Positions 25,480 through 32,229 of a stretch of 33,680 bases of DNA are shown here, one piece after another. Source of the stretch: Thermodesulfobacteriota bacterium. GTDB taxonomy: Bacteria > Desulfobacterota > Syntrophorhabdia > Syntrophorhabdales > JANXAF01. Under the pieces are notes generated by a model, which ran no database searches, had not been told where the DNA came from, and was given only the letters and a program-made list of their open reading frames with translations. The stretch's first letter is position 1. The number at the start of each line of letters is the position of its first letter. The stretch spans positions 30,704-64,383 of the forward strand of contig JANXAF010000010.1 of the NCBI GenBank assembly GCA_025062045.1, written 5' to 3'. The translations under genes were made by a program, and so were the position numbers.

Positions 25480-26190
25480 TTGGAAAACGAACTTAAAATC
25501 CTTTATGAGATTCAAAAAACAGACCTTAAAATAATGGAAACAGAAAGAAAGTTAGCCCTGGGTCCCAAAAAGATAGAGGAGCTTGATTTTGAGCTTAGGC
25601 AGCTAAAAGAGAAGATAGACAAAGAGAAAATAATCATCGATGAACTTGAAAAGGAAAGGAGAAGGAAAGAGAGAGAACTAGACGAAGAAAGGGAAAAGAT
25701 AAAGAAAAAAGAAGCACGGCTATTTGAAGTGAAAACAAATAAGGAATATCAGGCGATGCTAAAAGAGATCGAAATGGCAAAGGAAGCACTGGATAAGCTT
25801 GAAGAAGACATACTGATCCTAATGGATAGGATAGAAGAGCTAAAAAAGGACTATCAGGAGTCGGTCAAATACTACGAGAAGAGAAAAAAGGAAATAGAGG
25901 AAGAGAAAAGATCGATACAGAATGATCTGTCGACCCTTGATGAACAAATCGCAGTATATAGAACTGAAAAGGAAAGACTTATGAACGAGATAAGCCCGGA
26001 ACTCAAAGAAAGGTACAACATAATTAGGGAAAAAAGACAGGGTATTGCGGTTGTTAACGTAAAAAACGGGGTTTGTCTCGGTTGTTATGTTAACATCCCT
26101 CCCCAACTCTTTATAGAAGTCACGAAAAATAACCAGATAATCTCTTGCCCCAATTGTAACCGAATATTTTACTACATAGATGAAAAGTGA
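25480..26190 (+). CDS. Coiled-coil C4-type zinc-ribbon protein (COG1579/DUF164)
   Basis: The 236-residue product is a long charged coiled coil (about residues 1-175) followed by a zinc ribbon with CLGC and CPNC as the four ligands. The N-terminal pattern ENELKILYEIQKTDLKI is characteristic of COG1579. I place the start at the TTG at 25480, which has GGGGGAGGG just upstream; the frame is also open to a TTG at 25423, but that would put the leader hairpin inside the gene. Family members are predicted to bind nucleic acid; the molecular role is not established. Its neighbours, RNase H and RNase P RNA, are also found next to it in actinobacteria, which points to a function linked to RNA or the ribosome. 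Confidence 0.85.
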   Translation: MENELKILYEIQKTDLKIMETERKLALGPKKIEELDFELRQLKEKIDKEKIIIDELEKERRRKERELDEEREKIKKKEARLFEVKTNKEYQAMLKEIEMAKEALDKLEEDILILMDRIEELKKDYQESVKYYEKRKKEIEEEKRSIQNDLSTLDEQIAVYRTEKERLMNEISPELKERYNIIREKRQGIAVVNVKNGVCLGCYVNIPPQLFIEVTKNNQIISCPNCNRIFYYIDEK

Positions 26191-26650
26191 GAGATGGCAT
26201 GCCTTCGTAGATGGGGCCTCATCTGGTAATCCCGGTCCCGCCGGGATAGGTGTTATTCTTTATGCTCCAGACGGAAAAAAAGTTTTAAGTGAGTCCATTT
26301 ATCTTGGGATTACAACTAATAACGTTGCGGAGTATGAAGCTTTAAAACACTCATTAAAAAGGGCACTACAATTTTCGGCCAAAGAGATTGCCGTGTATTC
26401 TGATTCTCAGCTCCTCGTCAACCAGATTACGGGGATTTACAAAATAAGAGACAAAAAACTAAAGGCTTGTTTTAAAGAAGTAGCTGAGCTTATTGGCAGG
26501 TTCGACAGATTTTTGATACAATATGTCCCAAGAGAGGACAACAAAGCAGCTGATAGCCTAGCGAGGGAGGCGATAAAGAGGGGTAGACGGGTGGCCGCCC
26601 CAGAAGACGGGGAGGAAAGTCCGGGCACCGCAGAGCAGGATGGTCTCTAA
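26180..26650 (+). CDS. rnhA: Ribonuclease HI family protein whose 3' end overlaps RNase P RNA
   Basis: RNase H removes RNA from RNA-DNA hybrids. The 156-residue product has the catalytic set D11 (FVDGASSGNPG), E51 (NNVAEYEAL), D75 (VYSDSQLLV) and D125 (NKAADSLARE). It lacks the basic protrusion of E. coli RnhA, like the short RNase HI group. A normal family end would fall near residue 134 (AREAIKRG). Here the frame continues 22 residues through the 5' end of rnpB before a TAA, and this tail (RRVAAPEDGEESPGTAEQDGL) is RNase P sequence read as protein. It starts 11 nt inside the Zn-ribbon gene, so the two are co-translated. There is no strong Shine-Dalgarno sequence. Confidence 0.92.
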   Translation: MKSERWHAFVDGASSGNPGPAGIGVILYAPDGKKVLSESIYLGITTNNVAEYEALKHSLKRALQFSAKEIAVYSDSQLLVNQITGIYKIRDKKLKACFKEVAELIGRFDRFLIQYVPREDNKAADSLAREAIKRGRRVAAPEDGEESPGTAEQDGL

Positions 26651-26936
26651 CCGGGACCGGGGGTAACCCCAGGGAAAGTGCCACAGAAAATAGACCGCCA
26701 CAGCAAAAGCTGTGGTAAGGGTGAAAAGGTGAGGTAAGAGCTCACCGCTTCCCTGGTGACAGGGAAGGCACGGTAAACCCCATCCGGTGCAAGGCCAAGC
26801 AGGAGTCACGCAAAAGGCGTGAATGGGTTGCTCGCCCATCAATCCGGGTAGGCCGCACAAAGACCTATAGTGGGTCTCAGAGGAATGGCCACCGTCCCGA
26901 AAGGGATACAGAACCCGGCTTATAGTCTACCCCTCT
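26578..26936 (+). ncRNA. rnpB: RNase P RNA, bacterial type A
   Basis: This is the catalytic RNA that trims tRNA 5' ends. Type A landmarks are in order: GAGGAAAGTCCGGGC (P4 5' side), GGGTAACCCCAGGGAAAGTGCCACAGA, the repeated GTAAGGGTGAAA, GAGGTAAGAGC, GGCACGGTAAACCCC, GGTGCAAGGCCAA, and ACAGAACCCGGCTTATAG (P4 3' side). The ends are set by an 11-bp P1 stem: GAGGGGTAGAC (26578-26588) with GTCTACCCCTC (26925-26935). Length is about 358 nt. The first 73 nt are also the end of the RNase H reading frame. I saw no clear promoter just upstream, so the RNA may be processed from the Zn-ribbon/RNase H transcript. Confidence 0.97.
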
Positions 26937-26966
26937 TAAAGAGAAATACGATGTAAGGGGGAAGAC

Positions 26967-27419
26967 ATGGCAGGTTTTTTAGATCGACTTGTGATTAGAA
27001 CATTAAGGGAAGAAGACCTTGATGCTATAGTGGAGATAGATACGAAAGTCCTTGGGGAGAAAAGACCGGATTATTGGTACAACAAGGTTGTGAAACAGAA
27101 AGACACAAGACCAGAGGATGTTTCCCTTGTAGCAGAGATAGACGGAAAGGTTGTCGGTTTCATATTAGGCGGAATAAGTGGTTGGGAATTTAGGGTACCT
27201 ACAAACATAGGGTGGATTGATACTATAGGAATAGATCCTGACTATCAGAACAGGGGAATTGCCAGGCTTCTGACCACAAAACTAATAGAGAATTTAAAAA
27301 AATACAAGATCGACACCGTCTACACACTCGTAAACTGGAATGACTGGGATCTTTTGCAGTTTTTCCACAAAATGGGGTTTACGAGGGGAGACATGATAAA
27401 TCTGGTCCTGAAAATTTGA
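26967..27419 (+). CDS. GNAT-family N-acetyltransferase
   Basis: The 150-residue product is a compact RimI-like GNAT. Motif A (acetyl-CoA pyrophosphate loop) is IDTIGIDPDYQNRGIARLLTTKLIE, preceded by VVGFILGGISGWEF, and it ends with the motif B region LLQFFHKMGFTRGDMINLVLK. It could acetylate protein N-termini or small amines; the substrate is unknown. GGGGGA precedes the ATG. It is 30 nt after rnpB and opens a plus-strand run of membrane-protein genes. Confidence 0.88.
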   Translation: MAGFLDRLVIRTLREEDLDAIVEIDTKVLGEKRPDYWYNKVVKQKDTRPEDVSLVAEIDGKVVGFILGGISGWEFRVPTNIGWIDTIGIDPDYQNRGIARLLTTKLIENLKKYKIDTVYTLVNWNDWDLLQFFHKMGFTRGDMINLVLKI

Positions 27420-27436
27420 TTTTTTGACCCAAGCTC

Positions 27437-28051
27437 ATGGAATCTTTTCTAGCCAGAGTTGGTACCGAGTTTTTTTTGCCATTTATACCCTTTTTTGTGG
27501 CCATAGATCCCATCGGAATTCTCCCGATATACGTTTCACTTACAAGTGAGCTAGGAGAAAATGAAAAAAGAAGGATAGTGGATGTCTCTGTGTTAACAGC
27601 CGGAGCATCGGGGGTTGGATTTCTTCTTTTTGGAGAATGGGTATTCCAGATTTTGGGTATAACCGTTTCCGATTTTAAGGTTGCAGGCGGAATCTTGCTA
27701 TTTATAATATCGATAGTTGACATAGTCTTTCCCGAAAAGATGAGATCTTTTCCTAAGGAAAGTTTAGGTGTTGTTCCAATGGGTATACCATTAATAGTTG
27801 GGCCTGGGGTTTTAACAGTCCTTCTTATCAGCGCCTCCTCTTACGGCTACATCCCTACCCTTTTATGCTTCGGAGTTAATATTCTCATTGTCTGGTTCGT
27901 TTTCCGTAACTCTATCTGGATTATGAAGATATTAAAAGAAGGGGGAACAAGGGGTCTGGGAAAACTTTTCTCAATAATTCTTGCGGCCTTTTCCATAATG
28001 ATGGTTAGAAGTGGCGTTATTGAATTGATATCCAAAGGCTATAACTTGTAG
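27437..28051 (+). CDS. MarC-family integral membrane protein
   Basis: The 204-residue product has six predicted membrane segments (for example FLPFIPFFVAIDPIGILPIYV, GGILLFIISIVDIVF, LLCFGVNILIVWFVF, LFSIILAAFSIMMV). The family-typical DPIGILPIYVSLT near the N-terminus and GVVPMGIPLIVGPGVLTVLL after segment three identify MarC (NAAT). MarC was first linked to multiple antibiotic resistance, but that link has been questioned and the transported substrate is uncertain. The gene starts 17 nt after the GNAT gene without a strong Shine-Dalgarno sequence. Confidence 0.88.
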   Translation: MESFLARVGTEFFLPFIPFFVAIDPIGILPIYVSLTSELGENEKRRIVDVSVLTAGASGVGFLLFGEWVFQILGITVSDFKVAGGILLFIISIVDIVFPEKMRSFPKESLGVVPMGIPLIVGPGVLTVLLISASSYGYIPTLLCFGVNILIVWFVFRNSIWIMKILKEGGTRGLGKLFSIILAAFSIMMVRSGVIELISKGYNL

Positions 28052-28060
28052 GGTTAAAAA

Positions 28061-28978
28061 GTGGGGATTACAGAGGCGATCATTCCCATATTTCTCGTCA
28101 TACTTTTTGGTTATTTTGTAAAAAAAGCGGGCTTTTTTGATGAAACAACGATAAAAGAGATGAATCGGTTCACCTTTAATTTCCTTTTGCCGATCCTTGT
28201 CTTTCTCGGAATAACAAAGTCAAGCCTCGAGCTCATTAAGTTAAAGAACCTTCTTTTGATTCTATTCCCCACCGCAATTACGCTTTCACTTTCTGTAGGG
28301 TCGGGAATTCTACTTAAGTTAAATGGGAGTAGATTCGGTACCTTCGTACAGACTTCAATCCACGGAAATGTCTCATATGTGGGACTTGCCGTCCTCTTTT
28401 ACACGCTTGGGGAGGAAGCATTACAGAAAGGGAGTTTCCTTGTGGGATCTTTGATCTTACTTAACAACACTATAGGGATTATCTCGCACCATTTGACCGT
28501 GAAGAAGATCGAGAACGGGTTTTTTAAAGCTATCCTCTCCATATTCAAGACTCCCGTGATAGTTGCCACTTTTGCAGGAATATTGTTTGTTTGGAAGGGT
28601 ATTAGGATACCCCAAGTCATATTTAAGACTATGAATATTCTTTCCCACGTAACTTTACCCATGGCCCTCATCATGCTTGGGGCAACAATGAAGCTAGGTT
28701 TTTCCTCCGGTAGTTCCCTACCTGCTATTATTGCATCGATCTTTAAGCTCTTCTCTCTTCCGTTTTTTGCGCTTCCGATCATAAAGTTTTTCTGCATTCC
28801 GGACGTATACGCACATCCTGCCATTATACTCCTTTCGAGCCCGGTTGCCATATCGTCATACGTTATGGCCCGTGAGTTGGGTGGGGATTCCAAGCTGGCA
28901 TCCGATGCCATAGCTTTCTCAACATTACTTTCGCCGTTGTCTTTTGTCCTCTGGAATCACGTTTTGGGGATAAAATGA
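28061..28978 (+). CDS. AEC-family (auxin efflux carrier-like) permease
   Basis: The 305-residue product has about ten hydrophobic segments arranged as two five-helix repeats, as in the AEC/BART superfamily. It begins ITEAIIPIFLVILFGYFVKKAGFFDE, typical of the family, and the repeat-crossover helices include NVSYVGLAVLFYTLG and the C-terminal AFSTLLSPLSFVLW. Bacterial members carry dicarboxylates such as malate or malonate, or unknown solutes. It starts at a GTG 9 nt after marC. No cognate enzyme lies adjacent to suggest its substrate. Confidence 0.87.
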   Translation: MGITEAIIPIFLVILFGYFVKKAGFFDETTIKEMNRFTFNFLLPILVFLGITKSSLELIKLKNLLLILFPTAITLSLSVGSGILLKLNGSRFGTFVQTSIHGNVSYVGLAVLFYTLGEEALQKGSFLVGSLILLNNTIGIISHHLTVKKIENGFFKAILSIFKTPVIVATFAGILFVWKGIRIPQVIFKTMNILSHVTLPMALIMLGATMKLGFSSGSSLPAIIASIFKLFSLPFFALPIIKFFCIPDVYAHPAIILLSSPVAISSYVMARELGGDSKLASDAIAFSTLLSPLSFVLWNHVLGIK

Positions 28979-28998
28979 TCTCTTTGTTTGTATCCTGA

Positions 28999-29397
28999 AT
29001 GGTTTATAAAGTACTTGCAGACTTTGTCATTCTGGTACACTTCTTTTGGATCCTATTTCTCTTATTTGGCGCTTTTTTTGGGCTAAAATCAAAAAAGCTA
29101 AGGATACTTCACATATTTGGTCTTTTCTTTGCATTCTTTATTCAGACTTTCGATCTTTACTGTCCTTTGACGTATCTAGAGATTTACATCAGGGAAAAAC
29201 ACGAACCAGATAAGGCATATGCGGGCTCTTTCATAGCGTACTACGTCGAAAAGCTCATCTACATTGAGCTTTCCCGAATTTTAATCCTCCTTCTAACGTT
29301 TTGTGTTGTCGGAACGAACTTATGGATCTATGCTAGAAAAACGGGGATATTTCGATTGCTAGGCCTTTATTGTCAAAGGCTCAGAGAGAAAGTATAA
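28999..29397 (+). CDS. DUF2784-family membrane protein
   Basis: The 132-residue product has three or four membrane helices: VLADFVILVHFFWILFLLFGAFF, ILHIFGLFFAFFIQTFDLYCPLTYLE and a C-terminal LSRILILLLTFCVVGTNLW. The DLYCPLTYLE segment after helix two is the family hallmark. Function is unknown. Its 3' end contains the promoter-like sequence for the next gene, so the two need not be co-expressed. Confidence 0.82.
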   Translation: MVYKVLADFVILVHFFWILFLLFGAFFGLKSKKLRILHIFGLFFAFFIQTFDLYCPLTYLEIYIREKHEPDKAYAGSFIAYYVEKLIYIELSRILILLLTFCVVGTNLWIYARKTGIFRLLGLYCQRLREKV

Positions 29398-29398
29398 T
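29370..29398 (+). promoter_or_regulatory. Promoter for the VKOR-thioredoxin gene
   Basis: TTGTCA (29370-29375) and TATAAT (29393-29398) are 17 nt apart, a near-consensus sigma70-type match, inside the last codons of the DUF2784 gene. The predicted start near 29405 leaves a 5' leader of about 16 nt before the GTG at 29421. It also argues against the TTG at 29370 being the start codon of the next gene. Confidence 0.65.
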
Positions 29399-29420
29399 TA
29401 CAGTTGCTAAAAAATTGAAC

Positions 29421-30371
29421 GTGAAACACTGTTTTGCGTTTCTTAGGAGACAAAAACACCCTTTGACACTTTTCCTTTCCATTCTTGCTATTTTCGTCCA
29501 GTATCTTTACCTTCGGTGTGAATATGGATGTTCCTTACTCAAAGGCTATATATTAAATTTCGAACTAGAGTACGTCGGCATTACTTTTATGGTAGCTATC
29601 GGGCTACTTTCGGTGCTTCGGAGACAAGGCGCCCTACTTGCTATTCTCTCCGTGGGAGTTGGAGCAGAGATATTCCTTCTTGGATACCAGCTTTATTACG
29701 AGGTATATTGTACCTATTGCCTGATATTTGGAGGTGCGCTAATGTCACAGTTCGCACTAAATTACGAAAGAACAAAAAAAATCGTCGTTTTGATACTAAT
29801 TCTTACAGGTTTGACATTCTTCGGTTTTTTCTTTAGGGGAGGCGTTTCGGTCTCCTACGCAGAAGAGACCCAGGAAAAGCTCCTTTCCACCTTCGGTGAT
29901 GGAAAAATCTTGGTGAGACTGTACACGGATTACTTTTGCGGTCCATGCAAAGCAATGGAACCAAAGATCGAACCTCTCCTTAAGGAACTAGTAGCGAAAA
30001 ACATAGTGTCAGTAACTTTCATAGATACACCCATCCACAGATATTCGGCGTTATACGCCCGTTACTTTCTTTACTCCCTAAACCAAGGCCAAAAAAGTTT
30101 GGAGTTCGCATTCTTCATACGGAACGCCCTTATCGAAGCGGCAAATAAGGAGATAGACAATCCCCAAAAGTTGGAGGAACATTTAAAAACAAAGGGAATA
30201 AAACCAGTAAAGTTTGACCCTAATCCTATCTTTGCGTCTTTCACACGCTACCTAAAGGAAGATAGAGTGAATGCCACACCGACATGTGTAATAGTAAGGA
30301 ATGGGAAAAAGGATACTTATGTGGGAGAAAAAGAAATAATTGAAGCTTTGAAAGTGTTGACAAAAAGGTGA
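29421..30371 (+). CDS. VKOR-like membrane protein fused to a DsbA/thioredoxin domain
   Basis: The product (316 residues from the GTG at 29421) begins with four helices between about 14 and 112, a fifth at 121-138, and then a thioredoxin-like domain from about 160. The CXXC pairs are C97/C100 (YCTYC, the VKOR active site at the start of helix four) and C173/C176 (FCGPC, thioredoxin motif) with the cis-proline motif ATPT near 290. The loop pair is C33/C37 (CEYGC), closer together than in typical VKOR. Such fusions make protein disulfides: VKOR passes electrons to quinone and its fused partner oxidises substrates outside the membrane. It has its own promoter. Two further in-frame TTG starts (29370, 29415) are possible. 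Confidence 0.72.
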   Translation: MKHCFAFLRRQKHPLTLFLSILAIFVQYLYLRCEYGCSLLKGYILNFELEYVGITFMVAIGLLSVLRRQGALLAILSVGVGAEIFLLGYQLYYEVYCTYCLIFGGALMSQFALNYERTKKIVVLILILTGLTFFGFFFRGGVSVSYAEETQEKLLSTFGDGKILVRLYTDYFCGPCKAMEPKIEPLLKELVAKNIVSVTFIDTPIHRYSALYARYFLYSLNQGQKSLEFAFFIRNALIEAANKEIDNPQKLEEHLKTKGIKPVKFDPNPIFASFTRYLKEDRVNATPTCVIVRNGKKDTYVGEKEIIEALKVLTKR

Positions 30372-30372
30372 A

Positions 30373-30507
30373 ATGGTAAAGAAGGTAATTTTGCTTACAA
30401 TTTGTGTGGTTATATCTTTTTTTCTAAACTTTTGCTCCCAGACCTGCAGGATACTAAAGGTTCCGACGTATAGCTCCTCTGAGGTATATAAGAACGGGAA
30501 AGAGTAA
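30373..30507 (+). CDS. Tiny exported or lipoprotein-like ORF (44 residues)
   Basis: The ORF encodes MVKKVILLTICVVISFFLN, then FCSQTCRILKVPT to KNGKE. A lysine-lysine start plus an 18-residue hydrophobic stretch ending at cysteine 21 resembles a lipoprotein signal, but phenylalanine at -1 makes it a poor lipobox. The second cysteine (C25) suggests a possible disulfide. It begins 1 nt after the VKOR-thioredoxin stop, with AGGTGA just before the ATG, as expected for a coupled gene. I do not recognise a family, and such a short ORF could arise by chance. The 79 nt that follow, before trpF, hold only a weak CACGT/ACGTG hairpin (30553-30569). Confidence 0.4.
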   Translation: MVKKVILLTICVVISFFLNFCSQTCRILKVPTYSSSEVYKNGKE

Positions 30508-30586
30508 TAGTTAAACACTTCTCCTCATTTATCTTAAAAGTCTTTATTGTCACACGTTCTCCGTACGTGGCAGGTCCCACTTCAAC

Positions 30587-31243
30587 TTAAAAAGGTCCAA
30601 TCCATGAGCGGACTTTTTTTATGAACTCCCTCACCTTCTTCCTGTCCTTCATTCCCTCAGGATCGTCTAGTTTGCTATTTGCATCTACCCCGTAAGGTCG
30701 TACCACCTCAAGGGCCTCTAAAACATTTTCAGGAGATAGTCCTCCGGCAAGGATCACAGGTTTTGACACTGACTTCCTAATAAATCTGCATATGTTCCAG
30801 TCACAGGGGATCCCCGTCCCTCCTATTCTATCCTCAGTCATGGTGTCAAGGAGTAAAGCATCCACGGTCTCTTCGTATCTTTTGGCGTATTCCAGAGGGT
30901 TTTCTCGATTGACGTGCACTGCCTTTACGAACTTCGCAAAAGGAAAAAAGTTTCTCAGTTTTACCACATTCTCGGGTGACATATCCCCTTGAATCTGCAG
31001 AACCTGACATAAGGAGAAACGAAAAAGACCCTTAAGCTCTCCTACATCTTCTAAGTGGGTCACAAAAACAGTTGTCACATATGGGGGAAGATTTTTTACG
31101 ATTTTTCGAATTGTGTCAATTTCTGTTGCGTCCTCTGCCTTATAGCGGACACCGCATATGAAACCCAAACCATCTGATCCCTCTTCGACGCACATCATAG
31201 CCTCATCCAACGTTCGAATTCCACAGATTTTAACCTTTACCAT
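30587..31243 (-). CDS. trpF: Phosphoribosylanthranilate isomerase
   Basis: TrpF catalyses the Amadori rearrangement of phosphoribosylanthranilate in tryptophan synthesis. The 218-residue TIM barrel opens with VKVKICGIRTLDEA, with the catalytic cysteine in KICGI. GGTGIPCDW and VILAGGLSPENV mark the phosphate-binding strands. The catalytic aspartate segment near the end reads YGVDANSKLDDPEG, where most homologs have VDVSSGVE. No other trp gene is adjacent, so it is a lone trpF here. A promoter with an operator-like palindrome lies upstream. Confidence 0.9.
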   Translation of the reverse strand: MVKVKICGIRTLDEAMMCVEEGSDGLGFICGVRYKAEDATEIDTIRKIVKNLPPYVTTVFVTHLEDVGELKGLFRFSLCQVLQIQGDMSPENVVKLRNFFPFAKFVKAVHVNRENPLEYAKRYEETVDALLLDTMTEDRIGGTGIPCDWNICRFIRKSVSKPVILAGGLSPENVLEALEVVRPYGVDANSKLDDPEGMKDRKKVREFIKKVRSWIGPF

Positions 31244-31273
31244 TATAAGGTGACCAACCTATTCGACCATATA

Positions 31274-31301
31274 ATTTTACTTCGGATAATCCGATCGTCA
31301 A
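31274..31301 (-). promoter_or_regulatory. trpF promoter with palindrome in its spacer
   Basis: On the minus strand TTGACG (31301-31296) and TAAAAT (31279-31274) are 16 nt apart. The spacer holds the perfect odd palindrome CGGATAATCCG (31283-31293), where a repressor would block polymerase. The predicted start would leave a leader of about 25 nt before the trpF ATG. Confidence 0.5.
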
Positions 31302-31394
31302 ATATTGGAATTGGTCTTTGGGGAGGGGCTTGTTAAAAAAGTCACATAATTGGCCCGGAAGCTAAAAGTGATTTTAAAATTTTGAAAAAAACTC

Positions 31395-31423
31395 TTGACA
31401 AGCTACATAAGAAACCTTATAAT
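31395..31423 (+). promoter_or_regulatory. Full-consensus sigma70 promoter
   Basis: TTGACA (31395-31400) and TATAAT (31418-31423) are separated by exactly 17 nt, matching the sigma70 consensus at all twelve positions. An A/T-rich stretch just upstream (31371-31390) resembles an UP element. This should be among the strongest promoters in the genome. The transcript would begin near 31430. Confidence 0.85.
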
Positions 31424-31429
31424 AAGTGC

Positions 31430-31529
31430 GAAGATTGTGTTTGAATTCACAACCTCAAGCAATCACCTCCACTAAGCTTCTCATAATAACCCCCCTTCCC
31501 CCTGGGAATTACCCAGGGGGTTTTTATTT
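31430..31529 (+). ncRNA. Predicted small RNA of about 100 nt
   Basis: Bounded by a full-consensus promoter (31395-31423) and an intrinsic terminator (31498-31529), this segment has no coding gene. Visible structure: a 5-bp hairpin TTGTG/CACAA (31435-31452), then a stem AAGC/GCTT (31457-31479) whose 15-nt loop displays CACCTCC (31464-31470), the complement of a Shine-Dalgarno sequence. Six Cs (31490-31495) and the terminator stem follow. Such C-rich, anti-Shine-Dalgarno loops are typical of base-pairing sRNAs that repress translation. It ends 33 nt before the tolQ ATG, so a leader with transcription attenuation is the alternative, but I see no antiterminator pairing. I recognise no named RNA family. 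The rest of the trpF-tolQ gap (31244-31562) holds only the promoters listed here. Confidence 0.65.
31498..31529 (+). terminator. Intrinsic terminator of the predicted small RNA
   Basis: CCCCCTGGG (31498-31506) and CCCAGGGGG (31512-31520) form a 9-bp stem, eight of the pairs G-C, with an AATTA loop, directly followed by TTTTTATTT. This is a textbook Rho-independent terminator on the plus strand, placed between the consensus promoter and tolQ. Confidence 0.92.
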
Positions 31530-31556
31530 ACAAGACCTAAACTCCTAGTGTATATT
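31528..31556 (+). promoter_or_regulatory. Possible tolQ promoter
   Basis: TATATT (31551-31556) lies 7 nt before the tolQ ATG, with a weak TTACAA (31528-31533) 17 nt upstream. If used, the first base of the ATG would be the transcript start. It would let tolQ be expressed despite the terminator directly upstream. Confidence 0.3.
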
Positions 31557-31562
31557 TAGCTT

Positions 31563-32225
31563 ATGTCGTTTCTGGGAGGCTTCTCCGGCGGTATTTTGGG
31601 AATGATAGTCCATTCCGGACCTGTCGCCAAGGCTGTGATGCTTGTTCTCCTTTTTTTTTCGGTGGTTTCCTGGGCTATCATCTTTTTTAAAATAAGGCAG
31701 TTTAACGCCATGGACAGAGAGGGGGAGCGGATAAGTTCTGTAATTGGTGAGATAGAATCATTAAAAAAACTACTCGCCGCAATGAGATCTTTCAGGGGAA
31801 GTCCCTACTACAGACTCGCCCTTATCGCATATGAGGCCCAAAGTAAAGGATTTAGGGAAAATCCAGGCCATACAAAGGAATTCACCCTTGATGTTGAAAA
31901 GAGACTAAAAATAGGGGTTGAGGAGGAGACTGAAAGGCTACAGAACTATCTTTCGTTTCTCGCAACCACCGCTAACACTGCGCCGTTTGTTGGTCTTTTT
32001 GGGACTGTCTGGGGAATTATGGACTCCTTCAGAGAAATAGGAATAAGGGGGTCCACAAGTCTCTCTGTGGTCGCCCCTGGTATCAGTGAGGCACTTATCG
32101 CAACGGCTTTCGGTTTACTCACAGCGATTCCGGCGGTTGTCGCTTACAATTATCTGGTGATAAGGAGTAGAAGGATCTCCAATCGGCTCGAAAGGTTCTC
32201 AACCTATCTTACAACTCTCGCTTAA
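31563..32225 (+). CDS. tolQ: TolQ-like inner-membrane proton channel subunit
   Basis: The 220-residue product has the TolQ/ExbB/MotA topology: an N-terminal helix (about 18-42, AKAVMLVLLFFSVVSWAIIFF), a cytoplasmic loop, and two C-terminal helices in FLATTANTAPFVGLFGTVWGIMDSF and GISEALIATAFGLLTAIPAVVAYNY. These GTVWGI and EALIATA motifs are shared by proton-driven motor subunits. With TolR it uses the proton gradient to drive envelope constriction at division. TolQ is preferred over ExbB because a tolR and a TonB/TolA-like gene follow. There is no Shine-Dalgarno sequence. Confidence 0.9.
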   Translation: MSFLGGFSGGILGMIVHSGPVAKAVMLVLLFFSVVSWAIIFFKIRQFNAMDREGERISSVIGEIESLKKLLAAMRSFRGSPYYRLALIAYEAQSKGFRENPGHTKEFTLDVEKRLKIGVEEETERLQNYLSFLATTANTAPFVGLFGTVWGIMDSFREIGIRGSTSLSVVAPGISEALIATAFGLLTAIPAVVAYNYLVIRSRRISNRLERFSTYLTTLA

Positions 32226-32229
32226 AAAT

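Noticed and set aside
26558-26860. Minus-strand open frames across RNase P RNA
   Set aside because: They are the complement of a structured RNA and show no protein-family pattern.
28399-28911. 170-codon minus-strand frame opposite the AEC permease
   Set aside because: Antisense shadow; the plus-strand frame encodes a coherent ten-helix permease.
30553-30569. CACGT/ACGTG hairpin between the tiny ORF and trpF as a terminator
   Set aside because: Only 5 bp with no T-run on either side. Too weak to call; mentioned under the tiny ORF.
31437-31475. 12-codon GTG ORF inside the predicted small RNA, as a possible leader peptide
   Set aside because: No Shine-Dalgarno sequence, no run of regulatory codons, and I could not find a competing antiterminator pairing, so attenuation by a leader peptide is not supported.
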